A stretch of 64,000 nucleotides of DNA from UBA6136 sp041178325 (GTDB lineage Bacteria > Pseudomonadota > Gammaproteobacteria > Methylococcales > Methylococcaceae). The notes beneath the pieces were generated by a model. That model was not told the origin of the DNA. It did no database searches and worked only from the letters and a program-made list of their open reading frames with translations. Below are positions 49,211 through 57,997 of this stretch, one piece after another (positions within the stretch are counted from its first letter, which is position 1; the number at the start of each line of letters is the position of its first letter). Location: the NCBI GenBank assembly GCA_041178325.1, contig JBEGVN010000036.1:1-64000 (forward strand), given 5' to 3'. The position numbers and the translations under genes are program-made.

Positions 49211-50083
49211 TCAGCGGAGTGCATAGTCCAGGGCGATGCCTCCAAAGATTGAAGCACCAAACCAATTGTTGTTGAGGAAGGCTCGAAAGCAGAGGGTCTT
49301 TTCCCGTTTTCTGATCAGCCATTGCTGGTAGCAAAAAAAACCAAGCGCGCCGATTAACCCGGCGTCATAGAAAACACCCAGCCCTGCATTCTGGCCTGCC
49401 TTAAAGAGTAGCCCCAGCATCAGGATCTGGAACAGTCCCATGATCAGGCGATCATTTTGACCAAAGAGGATGGCGGTGGACTTGACACCAATCCGAAGGT
49501 CATCGTCCCGATCCACCATGGCATACATCGTGTCGTAGATGAGTGCCCAGATCGCAGTGGCTGCAAAAATGACCCAGGCATCGGCGGGAATATCTCCGGT
49601 CTCGGCGGCGAATGCCATGGGCACAGCCCAGCCAAAGGCAATGCCAAGATAGGCCTGCGGCAGGTGGGTCAGTCGTTTGGTGAAGGGGTAGCTTGCAGCG
49701 AGGAAGGCGCCTGGGAAGGAAAGCCAAATACTGAGGGCGTTTAGCTGCAAGACCAGGACAAAGGCGGTAAGAGTGAGGCCGACAAAAAGCCAGAGGGCTT
49801 CCCGTGGGCTGACTTCGCCGGCGGCAATGGGTCTTAGGCGAGTGCGCTCGACATGGGGATCAAAATCCCGGTCGGCATAGTCGTTGATCACACAGCCTGC
49901 AGCACGCATTAAAACGGTTCCAAGCCCAATGGCGAGTAGAGCCTTCAGGGAGGGATGCCCCTCCCCAGCAATCCAAAGTGCCCATAGGGCAGGCCAGAGC
50001 AAGAGCAAAATACCGATGGGCTTGTCGAAGCGCATCAGTCGCCAGTAGGCATTGAGCTTGGAGGGCTTTGAGGTGACCGTCAT
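49211..50083 (-). CDS. ubiA: 4-hydroxybenzoate octaprenyltransferase
   Basis: 290 aa, nine helices. Both Asp-rich motifs of the UbiA family: INDYADRDFDPHVERT and VDRDDDLRIGVKST. It prenylates 4-hydroxybenzoate in the inner membrane, the second step of ubiquinone synthesis. It starts 1 bp after ubiC; last gene of cysK-cysE-serB-ubiC-ubiA. Confidence 0.95.
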   Translation of the reverse strand: MTVTSKPSKLNAYWRLMRFDKPIGILLLLWPALWALWIAGEGHPSLKALLAIGLGTVLMRAAGCVINDYADRDFDPHVERTRLRPIAAGEVSPREALWLFVGLTLTAFVLVLQLNALSIWLSFPGAFLAASYPFTKRLTHLPQAYLGIAFGWAVPMAFAAETGDIPADAWVIFAATAIWALIYDTMYAMVDRDDDLRIGVKSTAILFGQNDRLIMGLFQILMLGLLFKAGQNAGLGVFYDAGLIGALGFFCYQQWLIRKREKTLCFRAFLNNNWFGASIFGGIALDYALR

Positions 50084-50084
50084 C

Positions 50085-50636
50085 TTAGGGTTCCGGGTTT
50101 AGAAGCGCAGGCAGAAAGAATTCTGCGACCAGAAGAGGAAAGGTCTGGCTGAGGGTGTAAAGAGATCGTCGCCCCATCACCTCCTTGACACCCCACTGAC
50201 GCAGAAGGGACACTCGGGTCCATTCCAGGGTTCTGCGACCTAATTCAGGGTGAGTAAAAAGAATTTCACCCAGTGGTTGATTCCCCAATCGCGAAAGTCT
50301 GGGATCGGCGTATTTCACGGTCTCTTGGGGGATGATGCTACGGGCCAGAATCACCGGTGATTTTCCGGCCATCAGTCCGACTTCGCGGATCACAGCTTTG
50401 GCTCCTGGGCGGAGCCCCAGCGCCATGCGCTCCTCGCTATAAGGGATTCCTAAGCGTTGCTGCAGGAGCAACACGCCGAAGTTTTTTCCATACTGTGTTC
50501 GAAGCCTTTGGGTCAGCGATCCTGGTTCAAGCAACCATGAGTGGATGTCATTGGCTTGGGGTGAAGTCTGTGAAATGCCACCCTGCTGTCCGTGCCAGAG
50601 GGGAGGGGATGCGAGAATCAGACTTTTGTTAGGCAT
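50085..50636 (-). CDS. ubiC: Chorismate pyruvate-lyase
   Basis: 183 aa. Family pattern: WLLEPGSLTQRLRTQYG, an IREVGLMAGKSPVILARSII core and GNQPLGEILFTHP. It forms 4-hydroxybenzoate from chorismate, feeding UbiA. It overlaps the serB stop by 19 bp, so the two are translationally linked. Confidence 0.88.
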   Translation of the reverse strand: MPNKSLILASPPLWHGQQGGISQTSPQANDIHSWLLEPGSLTQRLRTQYGKNFGVLLLQQRLGIPYSEERMALGLRPGAKAVIREVGLMAGKSPVILARSIIPQETVKYADPRLSRLGNQPLGEILFTHPELGRRTLEWTRVSLLRQWGVKEVMGRRSLYTLSQTFPLLVAEFFLPALLNPEP

Positions 50637-51295
50637 GTCGGCATTTCCAGACCAATCAATGGCAGGACCTGCCGCATATCCTTCTCATCAATTCGTTGCA
50701 TGGCTTTTTCACGAACGATGGGCTTGGCGTTAAACGCAATGGAAAGACCGGCGACAGCCATCATCTTGAGATCATTCGCCCCATCGCCAATCGCCACGGT
50801 GCGCTCCAGAGGAATATTGGTCTCTTTCGCCCATTGAATCAGCGTTTGGGCTTTGACTTCGGCATCCACGATTTCGCCATGCACCTCACCTGTAAGGTGT
50901 CCCTCAAGGATGGCCAGTCGGTTTGCCTTCCAGAAATCAAGGCCCAAGGATTGTGCGAGGGGGTCCAGTACCTCATGGAAACCGCCTGAGACGACACCGA
51001 TGAAGCCGCCGGCTGCCTTGACGGCCCGGATGAGGTCAGGAACCCCGGGCGTGACGGTAATTTGATGGCGGACCTCGTCAAAAATACGAATCGGTAGTCC
51101 TTCAAGGGTAGCGACACGTTCCTTGAGGCTTGCTGCAAAATCGAGCTCACCTCGCATGGCCCTTTCCGTGATGGCTGCGACCTTCGCCTCGACCCCTGCA
51201 TGGGCGGCCAAAAGTTCGATGACTTCGTTTTCGATCAAGGTAGAGTCGACATCAAGGACGACCAGGCAAGGCTGCTGCATAGAGGGACTCATCAT
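50618..51295 (-). CDS. serB: Phosphoserine phosphatase
   Basis: 225 aa. HAD motifs: LDVDSTLIENEV with D15 and D17, VVSGGFHEVLDPLA (motif II), and AIGDGANDLKMMAVAG (motif IV). The RGELDFAASLKERV cap helix is the serine-binding signature. No N-terminal ACT domain. It makes serine, the substrate of the serine acetyltransferase encoded 6 bp upstream. Confidence 0.95.
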   Translation of the reverse strand: MMSPSMQQPCLVVLDVDSTLIENEVIELLAAHAGVEAKVAAITERAMRGELDFAASLKERVATLEGLPIRIFDEVRHQITVTPGVPDLIRAVKAAGGFIGVVSGGFHEVLDPLAQSLGLDFWKANRLAILEGHLTGEVHGEIVDAEVKAQTLIQWAKETNIPLERTVAIGDGANDLKMMAVAGLSIAFNAKPIVREKAMQRIDEKDMRQVLPLIGLEMPTCLTKV

Positions 51296-51301
51296 CGCGG
51301 A

Positions 51302-52243
51302 TCAAATGCCGCTGCCAAGATCGAAAAGTTCATGCCTGGGTTGTCCCTGACTGATATTGCTGTTGGGTGCAATGCTTCGGGTCAGCCAGACATTGCCGCC
51401 GATGGTTGAGCCCTTGCCAATGGTGATGCGACCCAGAATGGTCGCTCCCGCATAAACCACCACATCATCCTCGACAATAGGATGCCGGGCATGGCCTTTA
51501 AGAAGCACGCCGTTCTCATCAGTTGGAAATCGCTTGGCGCCCAGGGTGACATGCTGATAAAGCCGGACGCGCTCGCCGATGATGCAGGTTTCACCGATCA
51601 CGACACCCGTGCCATGATCGATAAAGAAGCTGGGACCAATCTCAGCTCCGGGATGAATGTCGATGCCGGTCTCAGAGTGAGCAATCTCTGAAATCATGCG
51701 CGCAATCAGGGGAAGCCCCAGAAGATAAAGCTCATGAGCCAAGCGATGATTGATCACCGCTGAAATTCCGGGGTAGCAGACCAGAACTTCGTCAACACTC
51801 CGTGCTGCAGGATCCCCCTCGTAAGCCGCCTCGAGATCGGTATCCAGCAGTTTACGAATCTTGGGAAGGGTTTTAACAAAAGACTGCACCCGGCTGATGG
51901 CCTCAGCCTCAATGTCTTGCCGCGGCGGCGGACTTTGGCCCTCCTGCTCTGCGAAAAAACGAATTTCCCTTTGAATCTGTCCCACCAGAAGACGCATGTT
52001 GGCATCCAGAAGGTGACCGACGTAGTAGTCGACACCCTCGCGTGTCTGCTCACCTGTCCCCAAGCGATTGGGGAACAGGGCGGTCGCAAGACCGGTCACG
52101 ACTTCTTTGAGAATGGGTCTTGCAGGAAGACGTGGCGGATTGTCGCTCCGTTGCCTCAGTGCCAGTGAATGTTCACGGAGTTCACGAAGGTCCGCAACGA
52201 CTGGACCAAAGTCAATGTGCAGTGCGTCGTGAGAATGCGTCAT
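51302..52243 (-). CDS. cysE: Serine O-acetyltransferase, EpsC type
   Basis: 313 aa from the ATG at 52243 (the frame continues three codons to a TTG). N-terminal helical region, then left-handed beta-helix hexapeptide repeats: IDIHPGAEIGPSFFIDHGTG, VVIGETCIIGERVRLYQHVT and IVEDDVVVYAGATILGR. The catalytic His is in IDHGTG. It forms O-acetylserine for CysK. The long N-terminal form is of the EpsC subgroup. Confidence 0.93.
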   Translation of the reverse strand: MTHSHDALHIDFGPVVADLRELREHSLALRQRSDNPPRLPARPILKEVVTGLATALFPNRLGTGEQTREGVDYYVGHLLDANMRLLVGQIQREIRFFAEQEGQSPPPRQDIEAEAISRVQSFVKTLPKIRKLLDTDLEAAYEGDPAARSVDEVLVCYPGISAVINHRLAHELYLLGLPLIARMISEIAHSETGIDIHPGAEIGPSFFIDHGTGVVIGETCIIGERVRLYQHVTLGAKRFPTDENGVLLKGHARHPIVEDDVVVYAGATILGRITIGKGSTIGGNVWLTRSIAPNSNISQGQPRHELFDLGSGI

Positions 52244-52270
52244 GGTCCTCAATCCCTGGAACAGTCTGGC

Positions 52271-53257
52271 TTAGAGCGAAAGGCCTTTCTCATCGAACAG
52301 TCCTTCGAAGAGGGCGGTTGAGAGGTAGCGCTCGCCGGAGTCGGGAAGGATGACCACGATGGTTTTTCCGGCATAGGAGGGGTCTTTGGCCAGCCGCAGT
52401 GCAGCGGCCGCAGCGGCGCCGCAGGAGATGCCGCAAAGGATGCCTTCCTCGCGGGCGAGGCGTCGGGCGGTCTCGATGGCTTCCTCGTTTGAGACGCGCT
52501 CGATGAGATCGACGAGGTCGAGATCAAGGTTGTCGGGAACGAATCCTGCGCCGATACCCTGAATCTTGTGCGGGGAAGGCTTCAAGGGCTCACCAGCCCG
52601 CTTTTGGGTGAGGATGGGGCTGGCTTCGGGTTCTACTGCCACGGAGGTGATGGCCTTGCCTTGGGTTTTTTTGAGGTAACGGGTCACGCCGGTGATGGTG
52701 CCGCCGGTCCCGACACCTGCGACCAGGACATCGATTTGGCCTTCGGTGTCTTCCCAGATCTCAGGCCCGGTCGTGGCTTCATGGATCGCGGGATTGGCGG
52801 GATTCTTGAACTGCTGGAGGAGGACATAGCGGTTCGGGTCGGAGGCTGCAATTTCCTCTGCCTTGGCGATGGCGCCGGGCATGCCCTTGGCACCTTCGGT
52901 GAGGACGAGCTTGGCGCCATAAGCGACGAGGAGCTTTCGGCGCTCGATGCTCATGGTTTCGGGCATGGTCAAGGTGAGGGGAATGCCTCTTGCGGCTGCG
53001 ACGAAGGCGAGAGCGATGCCGGTATTGCCACTGGTGGGTTCGACGATTTCCTTGCCTTTGCCGAGGAGGCCTTTTTTCTCGGCATCCCAGACCATGGCGG
53101 CACCGATACGGCATTTGACGGAATAGGCGGGGTTACGGCCTTCGATTTTGGCGAGGACGGTGGCGCCGGCGCCATCGGTGATGCGGTTCAGGCGGACGAG
53201 GGGCGTACGCCCGATCGACTTCGAATTATCTTCAAACCAGTGGGTCATGGTGGGCAT
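52271..53257 (-). CDS. cysK: Cysteine synthase (O-acetylserine sulfhydrylase)
   Basis: 328 aa. PLP lysine K48 in NPAYSVKCRIG; SGNTGIALAF is the substrate loop; GVGTGGTITGVTRYLKK binds PLP phosphate. The start may be three codons downstream (MTHWFEDNSKSIG at 53248), which fits the family better. Condenses O-acetylserine with sulfide. The GC content and codon bias (GCG/GGC-rich) look somewhat higher than in neighbours. First gene of the five-gene operon. Confidence 0.95.
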   Translation of the reverse strand: MPTMTHWFEDNSKSIGRTPLVRLNRITDGAGATVLAKIEGRNPAYSVKCRIGAAMVWDAEKKGLLGKGKEIVEPTSGNTGIALAFVAAARGIPLTLTMPETMSIERRKLLVAYGAKLVLTEGAKGMPGAIAKAEEIAASDPNRYVLLQQFKNPANPAIHEATTGPEIWEDTEGQIDVLVAGVGTGGTITGVTRYLKKTQGKAITSVAVEPEASPILTQKRAGEPLKPSPHKIQGIGAGFVPDNLDLDLVDLIERVSNEEAIETARRLAREEGILCGISCGAAAAAALRLAKDPSYAGKTIVVILPDSGERYLSTALFEGLFDEKGLSL

Positions 53258-53450
53258 CCAGATAAGGCAGAAATGAGCGCCTATTCTACTGGTGAATGGT
53301 CTCCTGTGTCGGCATCCGGGGTGCTCGAATGAAGATGACCTCAGCGAATAATGAGGAAATGATTAAATCGGAACTCAACGGATTGAGTGTGGATTTATTC
53401 GCCGGATAATGCCTCCCGTAGCTGTGGTCATTGATCTTAGGGAGGTTACG

Positions 53451-53726
53451 ATGTGTCGATGGATTGTGATCCTGAGTGCTCTGGTTATGGGAAGCCCCTG
53501 TTGGGCTGATTCAGATGGCTGGGGCGGATGGGCCGCGCCGATTGCACCGATGGTTGCCGTCACGCCCCCTGCGATCCTTCTCCCGCAAATCACCATTAGC
53601 CCAGCACCGCTCTGGGGTCCTCCGCCTGTGATTTATTACGGACCCCGCTATGGTTATGCGCCCTATGGATACGCCGAGCGACACCATGGTGGGCATCATC
53701 GACATCATCACCATGACAGGGACTGA
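53451..53726 (+). CDS. Small secreted His-rich protein
   Basis: 91 aa. GGGAGG six bases before the ATG at 53451 fixes the start. Signal peptide to about residue 19 (SPCWA). The mature part is rich in Pro, Gly and aromatic residues (PPPVIYYGPRYGYAPYGY). It ends with a His cluster of eight His in 13 residues (HHGGHHRHHHHDRD), a likely metal-binding tail. It converges on the response regulator gene 11 bp away. Function unknown. Confidence 0.7.
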   Translation: MCRWIVILSALVMGSPCWADSDGWGGWAAPIAPMVAVTPPAILLPQITISPAPLWGPPPVIYYGPRYGYAPYGYAERHHGGHHRHHHHDRD

Positions 53727-53737
53727 CTCTTCGGTGC

Positions 53738-54451
53738 TCAGGAATCCGAAAATGTATCGAGGCGGTATCCAAAACCACGCACCGTCTTGATCAATTTGAC
53801 TCCGTACCCCTCGTCAATTTTCTTTCGCAATTGGCGGATGTAGACATCAACGACGTTGGTGAGGGGATCGCTACTGTAGCCCCATACCTGTTCAAGAATG
53901 CGGGCCCGACTCACCAGTTTTCCACCGGAAATCATTAGAAGTTCAAGAAGGTTGTACTCCTTGGCAGTGAGTTCGATGGACCTTCCGGCCCGAGAAACCT
54001 CATGCGTTTGTCGGTTAAGTAAAAGGTCTGCAATCTTGACCTCTGGGTTGTCCTCGCCGTATTCCATTTCGGCCCGCCTGAGGAGGGCTTCAACTCTGGC
54101 CAAGAGTTCCTCGAATGAGAAGGGCTTGGTCATATAGTCATCGGCGCCCGACTTCAGCCCCTTAACCTTGTCAGGAATGGCATCCCGCGCGGTCAACATC
54201 AGAATGGGGGTAGTGATGCCTTCGGATCGGAGTTGCTCACAGACCTGCTGTCCATTGATGTCCGGTAGCCCTATATCGAGGAGGATTGTGCGAAATTGAG
54301 TGTCGCGTCCCGCGAGGAGTCCTTCGCGCCCTGTCGGCATGACCTCCACCAGATAGCCCTCGGCGCGAAGACCACGGCTGACAAAATCAGCGATCCTGGG
54401 GTCATCTTCAATCATGAGAATTTTTCTAAGACCTTGGTGGATTTGATTCAT
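53738..54451 (-). CDS. OmpR/PhoB-family response regulator
   Basis: 237 aa. Receiver domain with acidic pocket IEDD, phospho-acceptor D59 (LLDIGLPD), Thr (LTARD) and Lys (TKPFSF). C-terminal winged helix with LTAKEYNLLELL and VDVYIRQLRKKIDEG. Cotranscribed with the histidine kinase 13 bp upstream. Target genes unknown; the adjacent His-rich gene is a candidate. Confidence 0.93.
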   Translation of the reverse strand: MNQIHQGLRKILMIEDDPRIADFVSRGLRAEGYLVEVMPTGREGLLAGRDTQFRTILLDIGLPDINGQQVCEQLRSEGITTPILMLTARDAIPDKVKGLKSGADDYMTKPFSFEELLARVEALLRRAEMEYGEDNPEVKIADLLLNRQTHEVSRAGRSIELTAKEYNLLELLMISGGKLVSRARILEQVWGYSSDPLTNVVDVYIRQLRKKIDEGYGVKLIKTVRGFGYRLDTFSDS

Positions 54452-54464
54452 GACATTTTTTGCG

Positions 54465-56042
54465 CTAGGTGGGCGTCACAGAAAGAAGTGGGAGGGACAA
54501 AGAGAAAGTGGACCCTTGGCCGATTTCACTTTTGACGGAAATCCTGCCGCCATGCTGGGAGATAATCGAGTGAACCATGGCCAATCCAAGGCCCAGGCCC
54601 TCAGGTTGAAGGCTTCGAGCGTTTTCCCCCCGAAATCGACGTTCAAAAATGCGTCCGATGTCTTCCTCGGCAATCCCAATGCCCTGATCCTTGAGGGTGA
54701 TGACCGCCCATTCGCCGGATAAGGCAAGGGTCAACTCCGTCAGGGTGTCAGAACGTGCATAGCGGCAGGCGTTATCGCCCAGAATCAGAAGGGCTTGGCG
54801 AAGACGGTTTGGGTCGCCAAGGATCCATGCGGGATGCTCTGGAAGGAGAAGCTGGGCCTCGATGCCCGCGGCTTCAGCGAGAATCTTAAGATCCAGGGAG
54901 ACCTCCGATAAAAGCTCCTTGAGATCGACCGGACGGTTTTTTGCTTCATCCTGATTTTGGGGTTCAGAGCGCGCTTCGGCCAGAAGGTCATGGACATGAT
55001 CTCCCAGTTGGACCGCAAGTTCGATAATGCGCTGAAGCGCCTGACGGTATTCATCGGTGGGTGTTTTGGGGTTTCTAAGCGCAATCTCGGCTTCGCCGCG
55101 AATCACTGTAATGGGTGTCCGAAGTTCGTGGCTGATATCGGCCAGAAACGCCCTTCGATCCCGGTCCATACGCCAGAGGTTCTGGTTGAGGTCGAGGAGC
55201 TCCTGAGTCCTCTCAGCAACGCGCGTCTCAAGAATATCCTGTCGTTCCTCAAGTGCCTCGCGTTGCTTTTGAATCTTCTTGGCCATCTGATTGAAATGCC
55301 CGGCCAAGGTACTAAATTCGTCGTCACCAGGAACTTGAACACGTGCAGAAAAGTTGCCATTGGCAATCTGCTGGGTTCCTTTCATCAGTGCGCGGATGGA
55401 TCGGCTGAGGCGGCGCGACAGAAGGATGCCCCCGTAAAGGCTGATCAGCGTCGCAGCACTGCCATCCAGAATCGCAAGCCAGCGTGACCGATCAATCAGG
55501 TTATCGACCTCCGCCTGAGCCTTGGAGGCTCGCTCCCGATGTTCATTCAGGGCCTCATCGATCAGTGGCTGAAACTCCTGGTCGATCCTATGGGTTGAGT
55601 AGTGTGCGAGTTGATCCCGCGCCAAGCCCTGCAGGCCTCTCTTTCGCAGCAGTTCGATGTCATGGAACTGGTAGCGACTGTCGTTGAGAAAAGCACCGAG
55701 TTTGGCGATACGATGGAGCTCCTCGCGATCCTCAGGGTGGCTTTCAGCGAGTGTCAGGGTGGCTTCTCGCAGGTTCTTCAGGGCTTCCATCAAGCGTTCA
55801 CGATCATCGCTTTCGTGGTCCAGTGGTTGAAACGAGTCAACGGTCAGACGTTCGATTTCGCTTTTGAAGTACCGATAGGACTCATGTGCGAGTCGTTCAT
55901 AGCGCTCATAGGCAACGGCAGCATGTCGGTAGGCCTCGAAGTTCCGGTTGACGCTTTCGGCTGCCCAGTACAGGGCAGCCGAAAGCGTCACAACAAAGAG
56001 GACTGCGATGGCACTGACAACTGCGAGCCAGATCCTGAACAT
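54465..56042 (-). CDS. Sensor histidine kinase
   Basis: 525 aa. TM1 (about 5-28), helical periplasmic domain of about 160 residues, TM2 (near 195-215, SAATLISLYGGILLSRRL), HAMP, HisKA with the phospho-His in FLADISHELRTPITVI, and HATPase with N box GDNACRYA and G boxes DQGIGIAEED and EGLGLGLAMVHSI. The periplasmic part looks like a four-helix bundle. Third gene of a four-gene unit with its regulator last. Confidence 0.93.
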   Translation of the reverse strand: MFRIWLAVVSAIAVLFVVTLSAALYWAAESVNRNFEAYRHAAVAYERYERLAHESYRYFKSEIERLTVDSFQPLDHESDDRERLMEALKNLREATLTLAESHPEDREELHRIAKLGAFLNDSRYQFHDIELLRKRGLQGLARDQLAHYSTHRIDQEFQPLIDEALNEHRERASKAQAEVDNLIDRSRWLAILDGSAATLISLYGGILLSRRLSRSIRALMKGTQQIANGNFSARVQVPGDDEFSTLAGHFNQMAKKIQKQREALEERQDILETRVAERTQELLDLNQNLWRMDRDRRAFLADISHELRTPITVIRGEAEIALRNPKTPTDEYRQALQRIIELAVQLGDHVHDLLAEARSEPQNQDEAKNRPVDLKELLSEVSLDLKILAEAAGIEAQLLLPEHPAWILGDPNRLRQALLILGDNACRYARSDTLTELTLALSGEWAVITLKDQGIGIAEEDIGRIFERRFRGENARSLQPEGLGLGLAMVHSIISQHGGRISVKSEIGQGSTFSLSLPLLSVTPT

Positions 56043-56046
56043 GGGA

Positions 56047-56739
56047 TCAGGGTGTCAATCCGCGATCCATCGACTTCTCAAGGTTTCTGATTGCCTCGAG
56101 CTTTTTGCGCGCGACGTCATCCGGGAGCGGGGTCGGCACCAGAAATCTCGTTGAATCATCTGCAGCAGGGATGTCTCTTTCTGTTCCTTCGGGTTTTCGA
56201 CGGGCTAAGCTTCCGGTCGATCTGGCACGCGCCTTCTTCTGAGCCTGCATGAGCGCGTTATTTTGGCTTTCTAGCCGCACGATCAGTTGCAGGGCCAGAC
56301 TTGCAAATTGCCTTTGGTCAGGTGGTGTGTCCGGGTTGTCCACCAACAATTTCAGCTTTTCCTGAAGATCTAACTGGGGGCTACACTGGGCCAGAAAGAT
56401 TTGACCTGCAGCCTGATGCAAGGTCAGGCCTTGGGGATTATTTCTCTTCTCCTTATCGGAGAGTTCCATCTCACGGCAGACGGCCAGTCTTGCAGAATCA
56501 GGCAACGCGCCGAAACGGTTGGCAAACTCGATGAGGCCACCAAGATCTGAACGAGAGTAATCAAAGGGATTCTGCGGGGGCGCGGCGGGGGTATCCACTT
56601 TCTTTGGGGCGCAGGCTGAAAGGCTGATGACAACTAAGGTCATCGCAAGGGGCCGTCGAAGCAGGTTCTTTAGCAGCCGACTGAGGGGGTGGATCTTAGG
56701 CGAAGAGCGACGAGCGGAGAGGTATTCAATCATCATCAT
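56047..56739 (-). CDS. QseG-like lipoprotein
   Basis: 230 aa. Lipobox ISLSAC after a basic n-region (the start could be internal, nearer LAMTLVV). The mature part is helical, with an early VCREMEL segment and a late charged region. Its size and position beside a histidine kinase resemble QseG of the GlrK/QseE-QseG-GlrR system, but here the regulator is OmpR-type, not NtrC-type. It starts inside the end of the upstream gene (14-bp overlap). Confidence 0.6.
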   Translation of the reverse strand: MMMIEYLSARRSSPKIHPLSRLLKNLLRRPLAMTLVVISLSACAPKKVDTPAAPPQNPFDYSRSDLGGLIEFANRFGALPDSARLAVCREMELSDKEKRNNPQGLTLHQAAGQIFLAQCSPQLDLQEKLKLLVDNPDTPPDQRQFASLALQLIVRLESQNNALMQAQKKARARSTGSLARRKPEGTERDIPAADDSTRFLVPTPLPDDVARKKLEAIRNLEKSMDRGLTP

Positions 56740-57391
56740 GGGCGGGCGGGAGGTGACTCAAGCGTTTCGTCCAGCTGTAAACGAGAGCAATAAGGGTCAG
56801 CGCCGACAGGAGCGCAATGCTGTTTTGGAACTGATAGTTTTTGAGCAGCTGCCTTGAAGCGCTGACGTTTTTCACGAGCGCGCCGCGCGCTTCAGCGTCC
56901 AGGCGCATAGCGAGCGTCATGGTTCGTTCGTTGAAATCCGAAAAGGCTTGATCGAGACTGGGGGGAACATTGGAGTGGCCCTCGAGGCCCTCCATCTGAC
57001 GATGAATCAAGGACTCCTCCTCCATCAGTTCCTGAACGATCAGGATCACTTCGGGATCAAGGACCAGATGGGCCAGATCATTCATCGACTTTTGATAGGC
57101 CGCCCGGGACTTCTCGTAGGACTCCCGCTCATAGGGTTCCCTGATGCTGGGATCGGAGAGGAGGATCACCAGTCTGGCCTTGCGTTCAAGGTCTGAGCTT
57201 CGCTGGAGGATGATGCCGATCAGTCGCACCTGCTCCGCCATTTGAACCTGAATGTCAGCCGTTGCAACGATCAGTCGTTCGGTCATCTCCCGCGCAGAAA
57301 AGACTGCAAAACCCCAAAGGCAAAGACATAAGATGCCGCCGAGGATGATCGGACTTCGGGGAGAAGGGTGCCAATGGAAATGCCGCTGCAT
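56726..57391 (-). CDS. Membrane protein with four-helix-bundle sensor-like domain
   Basis: 221 aa from the ATG at 57391. TM1 (PIILGGILCLCLWGFAVF), long periplasmic helices (REMTERLIVATADIQVQMAE, EELMEEESLIHRQMEG-like), TM2 near the C-terminus (SIALLSALTLIALVYSWTK) and a short tail. It has the shape of a histidine-kinase or chemoreceptor sensor module without any output domain. It probably modulates the kinase encoded downstream (inference). No family named. Confidence 0.6.
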   Translation of the reverse strand: MQRHFHWHPSPRSPIILGGILCLCLWGFAVFSAREMTERLIVATADIQVQMAEQVRLIGIILQRSSDLERKARLVILLSDPSIREPYERESYEKSRAAYQKSMNDLAHLVLDPEVILIVQELMEEESLIHRQMEGLEGHSNVPPSLDQAFSDFNERTMTLAMRLDAEARGALVKNVSASRQLLKNYQFQNSIALLSALTLIALVYSWTKRLSHLPPAHDDD

Positions 57392-57997
57392 AACGACATC
57401 TTTACACCTCTTCACTCTCCATGAAATGGCTGCCGCGTTTTTTCTTATCGAAGCTGCGCGATCAAACATGACAGACTCAGTCGTTGACTATTTCTGACCC
57501 GTCCTCGCTCGCAGGGGATTGGCCTTGGCTCAAGGGGGCGTTGGAAAGAAGGGCGCATTTCCTAATGTGAAAGGGGAGAGTGAAAAAATCCTGCAGGTTG
57601 CCAAATGACGCCTTCAATACTCCCCGGGATCAGTAAACGGTGAGTACAAGGCCCCTGATGATCTGGAGTTCATTCAGGGAACAGCGTCATCGGACCAAAA
57701 ACAAAGACCCCTCCAGAGTTCTTGTGAAATATTGTGGGCGATGAACCGATCAGGGGGTGGCCGTTCGGTCGATTGCGCACTTCATCAAGCACAAGGGAGT
57801 GGTCTTGCCGGAGGGTGCCGGCCGGGATCGACAAGGCCCGCTGGACATTCGGGGTATTGTCGATGCCACGCTTTTGGCACCTGCAGGAACACTTTGCCCG
57901 AAATCCATCCTAGCGGCAGAAGATGAGAGGTTCCAAGGGCTCAAGATTAAGATTAGATGAAGATTGGGTCAGGCCACGAAGGACCATTGGTCTCTAT
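57392..57997. other. Intergenic region, no supported gene
   Basis: About 600 bp. Two stop-free frames exist: plus 57757-57960, and minus about 57670-57917 without a start codon (reads NVQRALSIPAGTLRQDHS, then SGGVFVFGPMTLFPE). Neither has a ribosome site or recognisable similarity; the minus one may be a gene remnant. Confidence 0.35.

Noticed and set aside
52568..53332. 254-codon plus-strand frame opposite cysK
   Set aside because: It lies wholly antisense to a confident cysK gene; composition (Gly/Asp/Phe repeats such as GDGAGHALGTFGEDELGA) is the shadow of GC-rich codons.
57757..57960. 67-codon plus-strand frame in the gap before the ClC gene
   Set aside because: No ribosome site or family; a minus-strand frame over the same bases is equally open, so neither is supported.
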